Assembly: GCA_010093705.1 (NCBI GenBank) | Contig: MU006108.1 | Coordinates: 62,001 to 126,000, forward strand | Length of the DNA: 64,000 bases | Direction: 5' to 3' | From: Patellaria atrata CBS 101060 | Taxonomy: Eukaryota > Ascomycota > Dothideomycetes > Patellariales > Patellariaceae | In this document: in pieces, positions 12,084 through 23,038 of the stretch | Layout of the letters: each line of letters opens with the position of its first letter | How positions within the stretch are numbered: the stretch's first letter is position 1 | Notes under the pieces: generated by a model | What the model saw: the letters and a program-made list of their open reading frames with translations, nothing else | Database searches by the model: none | Told to the model about the DNA's origin: nothing | Program-made: the position numbers and the translations under genes

Positions 12084-12701
12084 GAGAGATTTGTTTGGAC
12101 AGCTGGTAGGAATCCTTTGTATAAGCAGCTAGATGTTGTTCGCAGAATTGGGGAACAACCCCGCCATATCATTTTCTTGTGGATATTTTAAATTTACTTC
12201 TCTTCTTCTACTTACTATCTGTTGGATTGAAAATTGGCGTTGTCGGCAAGACAGGACATGGCGGCGCGGGGGGCCCCGGAATATACAGAGAAAGGAGTTC
12301 TCTTCCGATCGTTTATGACTTGCAGTCTATGCTACGGTGCAACCGACTTGTTTTCTTCTGTATGATTGAGTTTGTTGCTTCTTGCCGATAGCGGCTTTTT
12401 AAGTATAAAATATATCGACTCATCTCAAAAATCTATTGTTGAAAATTTACTTCTCACAAGCACAAGTGCCCTCATCCGCCGTCGATAAACCGATATATAT
12501 GGCGAAGTCAGGATTTTAAATGCTAAGGCCCATCTACCTGATGCTTTATACTTGATGTTGAATAATAATAAGAGTCTTTGATATTTTGAACTGTATACAG
12601 TGTTCACCCTTGCTCGCTTTGTTCGGCTATCCGCTCGTGGGTTACCCGTCACCCGCAGCGTTGGGCACAAGGGGCCACTTTGGGCTAAGGGAAACGGGTG
12701 T

Positions 12702-12736
12702 GTGCAGTGGGTGCGGTGGGTGCAGTGGGTGCTGTG
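12702..12736. repeat. 9-bp G-rich tandem repeat
   Basis: About four copies of GTGCAGTGG / GTGCGGTGG, the last one partial, in the presumed CKS1 leader. Confidence 0.85.
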
Positions 12737-12803
12737 TGAATTATCGGTGATCATCCCGTGCATTGGTCCATCACCAAAACCGAAAACCAGAAACAAAAAC
12801 ATC

Positions 12804-12825
12804 CAACACAACACAACACAACACA
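12804..12825. repeat. ACACA-type 5-bp microsatellite
   Basis: About four copies of AACAC ahead of the CKS1 start. Confidence 0.85.
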
Positions 12826-13018
12826 GTTACTCCAAACCTACCTCACCCCTCTCCAACTTTTCCTCTTCCCGTCCACACGCATAATTCGGGGAGAAGAGAA
12901 GGATACCAGACAAAAGACACAACTAGAATCACGAAAAGCTGAAATCACTACTCCGTCTCTTAAAGCATCAACAAATATCAAACCTAACCCCGCGGTTCCT
13001 CACACGCGAGCAACTGAC

Positions 13019-13567
13019 ATGGCTATGGACATTGACTTCACAAGACGAAACAAGAAGCCCAGACCTCTTTCCGAGAGCGAACGAGACAAGCTGGATGAAT
13101 TCATAGACGCGATACACTATTCTGCGAGGTATAACTGCGCTCCCATTGATGCCTAGACCACATCTAACGCGCATATTCACCACAGATATTCTGACTCCGA
13201 ATACGAGTATCGCCATGTGCAACTACCTAAACAAATGCTGAAATCAATCCCGAAAGAGTATTTTGATGGTTCACGCGGAACCCTGAAATTACTATGGGAG
13301 GAAGAGTGGAGAGCTCTGGGGATAACCCAGGTACGGACCTGATGTTTTACAAATCCACAACTCTCTCTCCTCTCTTTCATGTGAGAACAATAAGTGGGCT
13401 GACACGATGTTAAGAGTCTAGGTTGGGAACACTATGAAGTGCATGAGCCAGAGCCACATATTTTGCTCTTCAAGTACGTGTTTTGCTCAGTCGTTCTCGC
13501 CTCATGTCTTCAGCTAATTTGCTATAGGCGGCCAATCAACTATCAACCACCTATGCAGCAACAGTGA
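13019..13567 (+). CDS. CKS1: cyclin-dependent kinase regulatory subunit Cks1/Suc1
   Basis: Four exons (13019-13128, 13186-13330, 13415-13473, 13528-13567) give 117 residues. Cks1 binds the cyclin-dependent kinase and docks phosphorylated substrates during the cell cycle. The family core is complete: [50 protein letters not shown], then the beta-hinge HEPEPH and the final strand ILLFKRPINYQ. The joined exons recover every residue of this conserved run, so the intron calls are secure. The N-terminal 25 residues ([20 protein letters not shown]) are fungal-specific. The Gln-rich end (PPMQQQ) is much shorter than the polyQ tail of yeast Cks1. Confidence 0.97.
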
Positions 13568-14364
13568 TCCTATTCCCTGGTTTTTTGAAATCTCTTCTAC
13601 AGTGTTCGTCGTCTCGCGCCTGTCGATAACCGGAGAGCGAATCTCTGGTCACACTTTAACTCTTCAAAAGATGTTCTCGAACCGCTCAATACGAGAATCA
13701 TTTCCCATAAACGACAAGATCTTAAAGAAGCTTGCTCGCGCCTTAATTCTCTTTCTGCGACACATACGAGATTCTTATGGATACCGAACCGGTTAACTCT
13801 ATAGAACCGGTGTTAGGGTATCTCAATTCTTGTCATTGATTGGTGTCCATCATTGTAGATATGAATGAATGAATCTCTAAACGTTCTAAATGGAAAAAAG
13901 ACTCAGAATGTAGGGCGTTCCGTTCCCCACGTCAACACATCACTTTACTCGATACCCGAATATGCTTCTACAGTCTTCCCGGATTGTTTTCAAAAACGCT
14001 CTTTTATACGATCCTGATCAATTACCTCGAGGATTGGAGTAATGGACCCTGGTTTCCACTTGAATACATGGGCGTTCCTACCTAATTATTCACGATATCC
14101 AGAGACCAATATCATCAGCTAAGTCAATGGCTAGTCTAATTGGGAACACGAGTATCTGCTCCCAGAAAGAATCTACTAAAGATGGGAAAAGAGATCCATA
14201 AGCCGTACGAAACAAGTTCTACCGTGTACAAAATCCGTTTGTACAAGTGGAGAATCTTTTATTTGTGCTATATTTTTTTTATTAGAAGGAGCGGATTATC
14301 TACAATACCTACGCAATTTACAATCTACCTATCTTGCGTCTGTCTCTATGAGTGGGACCATCTC
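13568..14364. other. intergenic between convergent CKS1 and MFS genes
   Basis: About 800 bp between two convergent 3' ends. Small unrelated frames only; nothing recognised. Confidence 0.55.
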
Positions 14365-16102
14365 TTAATGGGGCCTTTTACCTTTCACGCTCACCCATTC
14401 CATCGCCACAGCACCAACAAGTGAACAACATCCTAGCACCAGAGCAACCTTGAACACATCGGTCAATGCATCATTGTACACATTCAGCACGAGGTCCAGC
14501 AGCGACGAGTCAACCACATGCCTCAGCTCCGTCGCCCCTGTATTTGCGATCACACGTGCATCGATGCCCTCAACGCCAGACAGACCGGATATCAGCTTGT
14601 TACTGAGGATGTTCTGCGCCACCGAGATGAATACCGCACCTCCCAACCCCTGTGCAAAAAACATGAGTGATGTGCCCGTCGGTACGTCTTTCTTGTCCAG
14701 TACTGCATTTGCTGCGGTAGCAGTCTGTTGGACTCCCAGCCCTAGCCCCATTCCTGCGAGCACCTGATATCCGATCCACTTCTCGTGGCCTGTCGTCGTC
14801 GTGAATGTTGTGAGCAAACCACAGCCTATCGAGAAGAAGACAGAACTGCCGATCATGAAAGGAGTGTAGAAGCCCGACATCGTTACCAGTGCTCCTGAAA
14901 TTATACTAAACAGCACAACACCCAGCAGCATCGGTAGATTCATTATACCAGATTTGACCGCCGATGCATCCTTGATGGCCTGAAACCAGAACGGGAGATA
15001 GTAAACTAGGACTAACATTCCCCCTCCGATGCACGTTGTGAACCAGACTCCGGACGCTATGCTGCGCTGCCTGATTATGCGAGGAGGAACCGTTGCGCTC
15101 TCACCACGCCAGATCTCGACTGCGACGAAGACTAAGAGCGTGATTGAGAAAATGACCAGTAATGCGATGATCCGACCATCCGACCAGGCATACTTTGCTC
15201 CGCCCCATTGCAGCGCTAGAAGTAAACAAACGATACTCGGCATGAATATTACTGTCCCCAGGGGATCAAGCTGGATCATCTTCTCTTTGAAGGTCATGTT
15301 ATCCACCATTGTAGGAATCCGTAGTACCAACACGAGAACCGCTACAGAAAACCCACCAAGGGGTAGATTTATATAGAAGCACCAACGCCACGATACATGG
15401 TCCGTAAAGGCGCCACCGAGGATAGGACCGGCGACAGACGCGACCCCGAAAACGGCGCCCATGAAGCCCATATATATGGGCCGTTTCCGGAGAGGGATAC
15501 TATGCATGATGATCACGACGATGCCCGAGAAGACTCCTGCCGATCCGAGGCCTGCGATCGCCCGGCCGATGATCAGGGCTATGGAGCTAGGTGCTGCGCC
15601 GCAAATGGTGGACCCGACTTCGAAAATGAAGATACTCGCGAGGAAGACAGCTTTCGGACTATAGAATGTGTAGATGCGGCCGAAGAGGAGCTGAGAGGCG
15701 CACATGGTGAGTGTGTACGCGCTACCATACCAGCCGACGTCTTCTAAGGAGTTGAAATCGTCCGTTATGCGGGGGATCGCTGTCGCTATGATGGTTCTGT
15801 CCTATGCTTTCATTAGTGCTATAAGATTTGAAGGTGGAGACGGGACGATATACCAGAGCAACGAGGAACAGAGACAGGTATATAGAGATCATAACGAGAA
15901 GGATGGACATCCCTTTGGGTTGCTGGGCTTCGTCTTCCATCTTGGGGTCGATGTCTTCTTCCTCATTCTTCAGTGCTTCAGGACGGACTGACGTTGCTTC
16001 GTCCTCTTTTTTTGACTCTGTATGCTTTTCGACATCTTCCTCTAGCTGTGTTTGGGAAGAAGCTTCTTTGACAATTGACGTTCCATCTCCTTTCTTCGAC
16101 AT
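14365..16102 (-). CDS. MFS drug:H+ antiporter-type transporter (DHA2 / 14-TMS)
   Basis: Two exons (16102-15854 and 15801-14365, 52-nt intron) give 561 residues. The first ~65 residues are a charged cytosolic tail (EDVEKHTESKKEDEATS). TM1 then runs ILLVMISIYLSLFLVALDRT, the exon junction restoring the family motif ALDRTIIATAIPRITDDF. VGWYGSAYTLT, LLFGRIYTFYSPK, GRAIAGLGSAGVFSG (motif A/B region) and GPILGGAFTDHVSWRWCFYI (motif C, antiporter signature, ending in the usual WRWCFYINLP) follow. About 14 hydrophobic segments fit DHA2. Members export fungal toxins or drugs; the substrate cannot be told. Divergent from a short-chain dehydrogenase 781 bp away, with no biosynthetic backbone gene nearby. 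Confidence 0.93.
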
Positions 16103-16883
16103 AACGAACGTGTCTGCAGCTGTTTCTGATAGGCTAGTGAATTGACGGTACAGTTAGAAGAAGAGAAGAGCAAATTATAAGCAGACTTGACTGGGGAAGA
16201 TGATCACATATGCTACAAGAAGATGCTCCGGGTCCCTTTACATATTTGGTCAAGAATACGGTATAAAAGGAGCTTGTCGGGACCGACGAGAACCACCATG
16301 ATACTTAGAATCCTTCTAGAGTCCATTCGAAGTAAATTCCACAGAACAAGATATTGTTTCAGCCTTTGAAAGTGACGAATTCCAATGCTCGCATCCTATC
16401 ATGGACCTCGTAATTTGTTGAAAATGGTGCATATTATCCCGATTCTCCGATGGTAAGGAGATAGGATGTCGGTGAGTCGGTGACATGATGTACCGTTTAG
16501 GGAGAAGTTCAAGCACGTGACCAAGGAGGGCATTTTCAACTAGAACAGATCTAGTTCAGCCTATTTTTAGTTCTATCTTCCTTTCATATTTGAATATTTC
16601 AACTCCCGAAGAGCGGTAGCAAAGATATTATCGTGGTGAGAATCCGACTGGAAGCTAGAAGTTATCTATATGACTATAGAGTAGGACTAAGTTATTCTCA
16701 AGCTCATTATAGTTGATCAAGCAGGCCATGTCGTTCGGTTAAAGGCAAAGATACTTCTATATGCGTGCTCTGTATGCACCCGTATGTATGACCTCACCTC
16801 GTAATAATGCTCGACTCCCACCACATGCCTACTTACTGCAACTATTTCTCTTTATTCATTTATAAATGCAACGAATGCAATAA
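16103..16883. promoter_or_regulatory. divergent intergenic region between MFS transporter and SDR
   Basis: 781 bp between two start codons facing away from each other; it must contain both promoters. TATA-like TTTATAAATGC lies just before the SDR start (about 16859-16869). No operator motif recognised. Confidence 0.4.
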
Positions 16884-18096
16884 ATGATCCGAACACTCTC
16901 ACAAACTACTTCCTCGGCTGCTCTTTTTATACGATCTTCGTTCATCCTGAGGACAAGAACACCATCTCTCTCCTACATACGCACAATGGCAACAGGGAAA
17001 GCAGACAACGAGCAATTGAAGAGTTCGAAGCTCTTCGATGTATCCCATGTTACTGCCGTTGTAACTGGCGGAGGAACGGGAATTGGTTTGATGATCACCC
17101 AAGCTCTTGTCACCAACGGAGCGAAGGTATACATCACCGGTAGAAGAGAAGAGGCTCTGCAGCAGGTTGTAAAACTTTACAACAGTGGCCCCGGCAAAAT
17201 CATTCCGTAAGGCTTGCTTAGACACACTTTGACATCCTTTTCTTCATTCTCTCATGTTTGTCCTCCCAGTCTTCCCGGCGATATAAGCGATAAGTCCGAA
17301 GTACAACGTCTGGCCAAAGATATCTCGTCCAAGGAACCAAAGGGGATTCAGCTCCTTGTCAACAATGCCGGTATCGCCCGTGACGATGCGACAAAGTTCT
17401 CGAGTGCCGGTGAGCCAAACATGGAGGATCCAGTCTCAATATCTGAACACTTCCTGAAATCTCCGCCCGAGTCTTGGGAGGAAACGTTCAAAACCAACGT
17501 GACGGCTCAATTCTATATGTCAATGGCATTCTTACCTCTCCTAGCGAAGGGCCAGAATGAAACTCCTGGCTACACGTCCAGTGTCGTTAATATCTCCAGT
17601 GTCTCAGGCGCCATGAAAGGTCCTAGCAGCGGCCAGTTCGCGTACGCTTCGAGCAAGGCAGCATTCACTCATCTGACGAGGATGCTAGCTACCACCTTTT
17701 CCAAAACCGGTGTCAGGGTAAATTGTATAGCGCCTGGTATCTTTCCTAGTGAGGTGAGTTACCGTTCTCCTTTCGTTGATCACCCTGCGGATACCGTAGG
17801 CTATTCAATGGATTGGAAGAGCTCAGAGTACTGACAATTATTCTGTAGATGACGGCTGGAGACTCGGATAACGATCAGAAATCGTCACTCGATATGAAAC
17901 CATCAAACCCAGCTCGGCGTACTGGACATGACGCCGATATAGCGGCGACCATTCTTCTCCTCGCAGGCCACGGTGGAGCCTTCTATAACGAACAGATCAT
18001 GTATCCAGATGGAGGTAAATTATCGCACCTCATTCTATTCTTCTCGAGTTAACAATATGTCTAGGCAATACCCTCGTGCAGCCAGCGGCCAATTAG
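16884..18096 (+). CDS. short-chain dehydrogenase/reductase (SDR)
   Basis: Four exons (16884-17206, 17270-17753, 17849-18014, 18065-18096) give 334 residues. Classical SDR: cofactor motif TGGGTGIG and YITGRREEAL, LLVNNAGIARDD (NNAG), active-site Ser in SVVNISSVSGAMKG, catalytic YASSKAA (YxxxK) and PGIFPSEMTAGDS, ending DGGNTLVQPAAN. An Arg after the second strand (TGRREE) suggests NADP(H). It resembles fungal proteins annotated as RhlG-like 3-oxoacyl reductases, but the substrate is unknown. Two starts are possible: the upstream ATG adds a Ser/Arg-rich, acid-free 34-residue leader that could target mitochondria; the second (at 16986, MATGKADNEQ) would give a cytosolic form of 300 residues. The three joins all restore conserved residues. 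Confidence 0.92.
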
Positions 18097-18477
18097 CGTG
18101 GAACTTTTCCTATGTGATGCACGTGTATCATTTTTTTGTACAATAAGGGGTCGTTGACTCAATGAGGGTTATTATTGTCTCACTCTAACTTCTTTGTTCA
18201 AATCTAAAATAAGACCTTTGGCAAATGAAACTATTGTCTCAATTGTAATTTCTGTCTATGGTTGAGTGTCCTTGTTCTTCGGAGCCTCAACCCGGCATCA
18301 ATGACTTCCTACATTATCATCGGCGTGACCAATGCGAACTATTCACAAATTTTCTTAACAATCGCGAACTATTCCCCAACCACCAACACTCAAGCAAACG
18401 ATTGCACATGCGACATCTTTAGCAACGCACTCCCATCGCATCAGCGTTCCTACATGATCAATAGCATTCTCATTACA

Positions 18478-19500
18478 ATGACTCGACCCCAGCCACCTTC
18501 CTCCGTCTATATGTATCCGTCGATTTCTTCTTCCTCATCTTTTTTTAACAATAAGTACCCCTCAAGTCCTTCTTCATATACCTTTACCTACCCAATGTTT
18601 CCTCATTCACAACGCTTCGATCCCGGTCGGATCCCGAAATTCGCAGCCTGGCCGCTCCCACCTTACAACCCTATTTTTCCAGCCAATTACCGTCTTAAGG
18701 CCAATCCAGACGTGCTTGGCCCATATGCTGACCTTGTATATGATGAGAATTGCGCCCGGATTCGAGCGCGCTTCGCCGGCACCAACCCAATGCGCGGCTA
18801 TAACGAGCCCTGGCTCCCGAATCTCTATCTGACTCGTGACACCTACAGTATGCTTAGTTACCGGATGCTGCGTAAAAACTCGAAATCCAACCCCATCCGC
18901 ATCCTCGCTCCCGAGCCCGTGGAAGCCGAGCCAAAGAAAGCCGAGCCAGAGACCATTCCTCGCCCATGCACGCCACCACCTCGATATTGGGATCCGCTCG
19001 CCAACGCCTACACCGACTCACCCTAAGTCGGCCTACGCATCCTCGAGCAATTTCAGGAAGAGGCCAGAAGGGACGAAGAAGAATCGGAAAAAATCGAGCG
19101 ATCCCGACGGATGATGAAGAACTACGAGGAAGAAGTAATAGACTGCGCCCAGTTCCTCCTCCACTGGGCCCTCAGGATCTACCTCGTCGTCATCACCGCC
19201 GTCACCATCTGCAAGGTCCCTTGGTGGTTCTACCTCGTCTACGGTACGCTCTTCCTGCTAGTCGCCTCCGTCCCCCCGGCCATCGGCCTGTACCGCAACT
19301 TCCGCATCAGCGACGACACCAAGCGATACGTCCGGTACCACTAGTGCGTCCTCAAGCTCGAGTGGGACATAGTATACTACTCTCCGAGGAGCTTCGCCGT
19401 CTTCCGCGTGCTGAACGCCACCGTCTTCAATCCGAAGTACTGGTCCATAGCTTTCGGCCTGTGCTTCGTCTTCGTAGTACTCACGAGAACGCCGGATTAG
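18478..19500 (+). pseudogene. interrupted gene for a multi-pass membrane protein, unknown family
   Basis: One continuous coding-like frame runs from ATG 18478 (or 18301) to TAG 19498-19500, broken by in-frame TAA at 19024-19026 and TAG at 19342-19344. Before the first stop it is Pro/Tyr-rich with FDPGRIPKFAAWPLPPYNP and LKANPDVLGPYADLVYDE. Between the stops it is a charged coil (EEARRDEEESEKIERSRRMM), then two hydrophobic segments around ALRIYLVVITAVTICKV and WWFYLVYGTLFLLVASVPP. After the second stop comes a third hydrophobic segment, YWSIAFGLCFVFVVL. The frame keeps a C/G-rich third position to its end, unlike the AT-rich flanks. I found no intron that removes either stop and keeps frame. 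It may be a recently disabled gene or, less likely, one read through. The family is not recognised. Confidence 0.55.
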
Positions 19501-19783
19501 CGCAAGCTTTTTTGAAAAAGGCTTCGCGTACGGGAAACGTGCTGGATGAGTGTTCGCGATGGAAATTGGCTGGAGTGTTAAATGGACGAGGTTCACTTAG
19601 AGTATCGATATCAGTCGTGCACTATCATCGCTTGTCATCATCGTTCGACGAAATCACTTTATCACCATCGTATTCGAGGCACATCGTCTATCCTACCGGC
19701 ATCATTCATCATCATCATCAATGGAGGAACTGGAAGGGCAAATCGTTCATGGATTCTCGACAAAGAGAAAGAAAGAAGATCAA

Positions 19784-19801
19784 CTGTCTGTCTGTCTGTC
19801 G
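19784..19801. repeat. (CTGT)n microsatellite
   Basis: Four CTGT/GTCT units in a row. Confidence 0.85.
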
Positions 19802-19817
19802 ATTTCAAGAATTGGAA

Positions 19818-19993
19818 AAAGAGTAGATTATCTTTGGATTGATCTATCACATTGGAAGAAAGGAGTAAATCGTTATATCGTGGTTCATTGGCGCTGCAGA
19901 AGGAGTAAAATCGGCCTTGGATAGATCTGTCACACTGGAAGAAGGGAAGCAAATTGTCACATGGTGGTTCATTGGCGCTGGAGAATGAATTTT
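19818..19993. repeat. degenerate tandem duplication, ~83-bp period
   Basis: Two copies align around GATCTATCACATTGGAAGAA (from about 19840) and GATCTGTCACACTGGAAGAA (from about 19923), each followed by TGGTTCATTGGCGCTG about 40 bp later. Differences are mostly C/T and G/A. Confidence 0.75.
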
Positions 19994-20061
19994 AGCAGTA
20001 TCTCAGGGAAATTGATCAGGATAAGAAAGGTCCATTGATTCATCATTTCAGACCAAGGTCT

Positions 20062-20246
20062 GGTCGTTCAGTTCTTATTTTCATTTCTTTATCAAACTCA
20101 GGCGCTGCTCATATAGCGAGTCTGGCGTCTTTTGATATCTTATGGAACTTTATCATTTCTGGAAAGGCTTCTTATTGGGCCGTTCGGTTCATGTTCATCT
20201 TTTTCTTCAAATCAGGCTGTTGAAATAGCGGGCCTGGCGTCTGTTT
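20062..20246. repeat. degenerate tandem duplication, ~115-bp period
   Basis: Copy one has TCAAACTCAGGCGCTG ... ATAGCGAGTCTGGCGTCT (about 20092-20130); copy two has TCAAATCAGGCTGTTG ... ATAGCGGGCCTGGCGTCT (about 20207-20241). Both are preceded by a GTTCNGTTC block and T-rich stretch. Confidence 0.7.
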
Positions 20247-20272
20247 ATTGACAGAAGCTTATGCTTAGATCC

Positions 20273-20294
20273 CAATCAATCAATCAATCAATCA
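20273..20294. repeat. (CAAT)n microsatellite
   Basis: Five CAAT/ATCA units in a row. Confidence 0.9.
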
Positions 20295-20881
20295 TCGAAT
20301 TACATTGCTTACATTAGTGATGACATTGCTGTGGATGTGCTGATGTCTACCCATTACCTTACATCCTTGAAACTCAATACCTTCCTGCCGTACCATCGGG
20401 AGCGCCAGATACTGATAAATGATCTACTCAGTGGCGGGTGTAAGATTGCTTCTATAATTTGCTCTATCTATTACCCCAGTGACCTCCCTAATAACGAAAA
20501 CCTTTCCTATAGATCCACTCTACAATCGAACCTCTACCAAAAGCTGCGTCCCCTTAAATGAAAGCTTGACAATAATAGTCCGTTTGTTCTGCGTGCTTTC
20601 CACACTCCCAGCCAAACATCCAGGAGGGTTGGATACAGCAAATGTCATTGCTGACGTAGCAGCCTTTTCCGTACGCACCGGACATCTCCACTATCCGTAT
20701 GTGCTCCACGATCGATAGTCCCGCGCTGAGCGTTGAAATTGAAAATTTTGCTCTATCCCAGAACTTCGGAAGACTGGAGAATTTGAACAAAATATCGGTT
20801 TAAAGGGAAAGGAAAAACAGGGGGAAAGATTCGGTTAATCCGAATGGATCAATATGAACATTGATCATGAGGAAGGGTATT

Positions 20882-21035
20882 GCGCGGCTGGTACTGATAG
20901 CCGGGATAGGTAAGCGCATGGTGCTCTGTAAAACTGATGTGCGGTTGGTACTAATAGTCGGAAAGGGTGAGCACATCGACGTTTTAAGGGAAGTTACTAT
21001 GCGAATGATATTTATAGTTGGGATAGGTGAGTAAG
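20882..21035. repeat. degenerate tandem repeat, ~60-bp period, 3 copies
   Basis: Three copies begin near 20882, 20941 and 21001: GGCTGGTACTGATAGCCGGG, GGTTGGTACTAATAGTCGGA and GAATGATATTTATAGTTGGG, each followed by a GGTRAG element. The differences between copies are largely C to T or G to A. Confidence 0.75.
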
Positions 21036-21296
21036 AGTTGATTAGCGATGGCTCTAAGGATCGTCCTTGGTCGAAACATATGAGCCAGTCTGCATTTTGC
21101 CCTGGTCATTTCTCTTCCTTTACGTTCTCTATTCCCTCTAGCACCTCTTCTAATGAACTAAGATGACTGTTTTATCCGCATAGATGTTTGAGTAGGTAAG
21201 GGGTGATGGAAGCGATGCTCTTTGCTGAACCTTAACGTCTTCTTGCCCTCATCTTTGTAGTCTTATTGTCGAGTGAACAGGAAATGATTCGGATTA

Positions 21297-23038
21297 TCAG
21301 CAAAACAACCAAGTCCCGGCTTGTTTGAAAAGTCTCCATTGAGGTTCGATGCACTCTGAAAATCCCTTCAAAATGACTTCGTTTCCGCCTGTGAGATCAG
21401 ACTTCACTTCTTCCGCCTTTCGGTATACCATTTGCGCAAACCGGCTCGATTTACCGTGACTCTTTTCTACGTTCGCTTCTACCTGGAGTAGTAAACTGTA
21501 CGCGATAACGGGGAAATCCAGTCCTCCTTTCTCCTGCATATTTTGGACTGGTGGATAGCTGTCGATCTCATTCACCAGGTAGATTATCAGCTTCACCAAA
21601 GTCCAAATATGGACTACCCGCAGGGGATGATGTGGTTGGGGATACAGCACAGGGTCAACGTGGAAATGGATCTTCGAAGCTTGCATGAGTGCTGCAACAA
21701 ATTGCCCAGCGGTAAGCGTTCTCACATACAACTCTTTTCGTAGTGCGGCAAACGGCTGGCGGGTGGGCGAGAACATGCCTGATTGATAGCACATTTGCAT
21801 GTTATCGTCAAGCATTGTCATAGCCTCTTGATTATCTTCCAAGTCCCGTGATTTCTCCAGCGCGTCGAAAGCCTTTGCCTGAAGAATTGCCATATACCTC
21901 AACCGGAGTTCATCACAACCAACGTAATTGGGCCCACCATGCTCAATAGTAGAAGATAGATCACGGCGTTCCTTGAGTAATATCCGGGCTTTGGAAGCCC
22001 AATACTTAGTCACTGACGAGACTAAGAACTCATCCTGAGGAAGGGTGCTTCCTTTCTCGCAATTGGAACAAGCGCAAGTAAAATGATAGCGAGATTTTAA
22101 CTCTGATTGGCGTCTGTAAAACGGATTACTGCTGTCGATGTACGAGATGAAGACTTCTTGATCTCCCTTAATATCTTTCAGAGCACGCAAGGACACCTCC
22201 GGACCATCCATGACTATGAAAGCATTGGGGTCACAAGAATGATTTGCCGATGCGAGGAGCGGGTCCAGACATATACCCAATGGATCATAAGTAGGAGTGA
22301 TTAGAGCAAAAGAGTTTGTAAGGACCTAATAGGTTAGATAGAGGATGGAAAGGATTTGTATTTAGTCCTACCTTCGCAAATATCTCTTGCGCGATCCCTT
22401 CATTGAAGGCATTCTGAGTCCCAGAGATTTCCAAGGCGCCCTTGGATAAGACTTCTATCTTCTCTAGAAGTTGTTTGTGTGACTCAGTGGATCGAATGTG
22501 GTCAAGATGCGAAGTGAGACGGCCTAATGAGTCCCATTGATCATCCGTCAAGGCCCCATGTCGTCTCATTGTTAGTATCTGTATGGTAGCTCGTACAGCA
22601 TTAGGTAGTTGGTTGCTACGCAAGAACTCCTTGAAGCGGGAACATTCGTGCTTATGGTGTCTCTTCCAAGACTGAGATTGACATTTCTATGGCCTCTTAT
22701 TAGCAAACTTCAAGATAGCGAGTAGAATTATGTCAAGGATATCAATTCGCGTAGGAGTCAAAACTTACCGTCGAGCAGTATTTCAACACTTTACAGCCAC
22801 TACATGCTTTAACGCCTACTTTGTCCACCGCATCCCCTTTACTGCTGAACAGAGGTGTCGTACTCCAGATGAAGCAATTAGAGCAGCTATCGGACAATCT
22901 GGGTAGATCAAGAACGGCGATAAGTGGTCGTGCCAGGGACAATATCAATTCCCCTGGTGGGATATTTTCCCGAGCAAAAAGCCCACTACCTGAGGTGGGG
23001 GAGGGCTTTACATCAGCCCGACAAGGTAGTGATGACAT
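21297..23038 (-). CDS. SET and MYND domain protein (SMYD-like)
   Basis: Three exons (23038-22769, 22686-22372, 22325-21297) give 537 residues. SMYD-type proteins have a SET methyltransferase domain split by a MYND zinc finger. The order here fits: SET-N (SGSGLFARENIPPGELIL), MYND Cys/His ligands (CSNC, CSGCKVLKYCS, KCQ, HHKHEC), insertion, then SET core with SANHSCDPNAFI, the NHSCxPN signature, followed by EVFISYIDSSNPFYRRQ (the usual IxYID) and post-SET CACSNC. The C-terminal ~280 residues are helical, as the TPR-like domain of SMYD proteins. Substrate is unknown; fungal members are poorly characterised. Exon joins restore YCSTKCQSQSW and FAKVLTNSFALI. No signal peptide. Confidence 0.92.

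Larger units (their letters stand above)
12084..13018. other. intergenic; 3' flank and CKS1 leader
   Basis: AT-rich 3' flank followed by the probable 5' leader of CKS1. No ATG occurs on the plus strand from about 12558 to the CKS1 start at 13019, suggesting another ATG-free leader. Holds two simple repeats listed separately. Confidence 0.5.
19501..21296. other. gene-free segment with decayed tandem duplications
   Basis: 1.8 kb of AT-rich DNA between the interrupted gene and the SET-protein stop. No gene recognised. It holds three separate degenerate tandem repeats and two microsatellites, listed individually. Confidence 0.6.

Noticed and set aside
14450-16145. Several long plus-strand frames antisense to the MFS transporter
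   Set aside because: They mirror the transporter's codon pattern and have no protein-like features.
14365-18096. Secondary-metabolite cluster suggested by the divergent MFS transporter and dehydrogenase
   Set aside because: No polyketide synthase, peptide synthetase, terpene cyclase or pathway regulator within reach; flanked by CKS1 and non-coding DNA.
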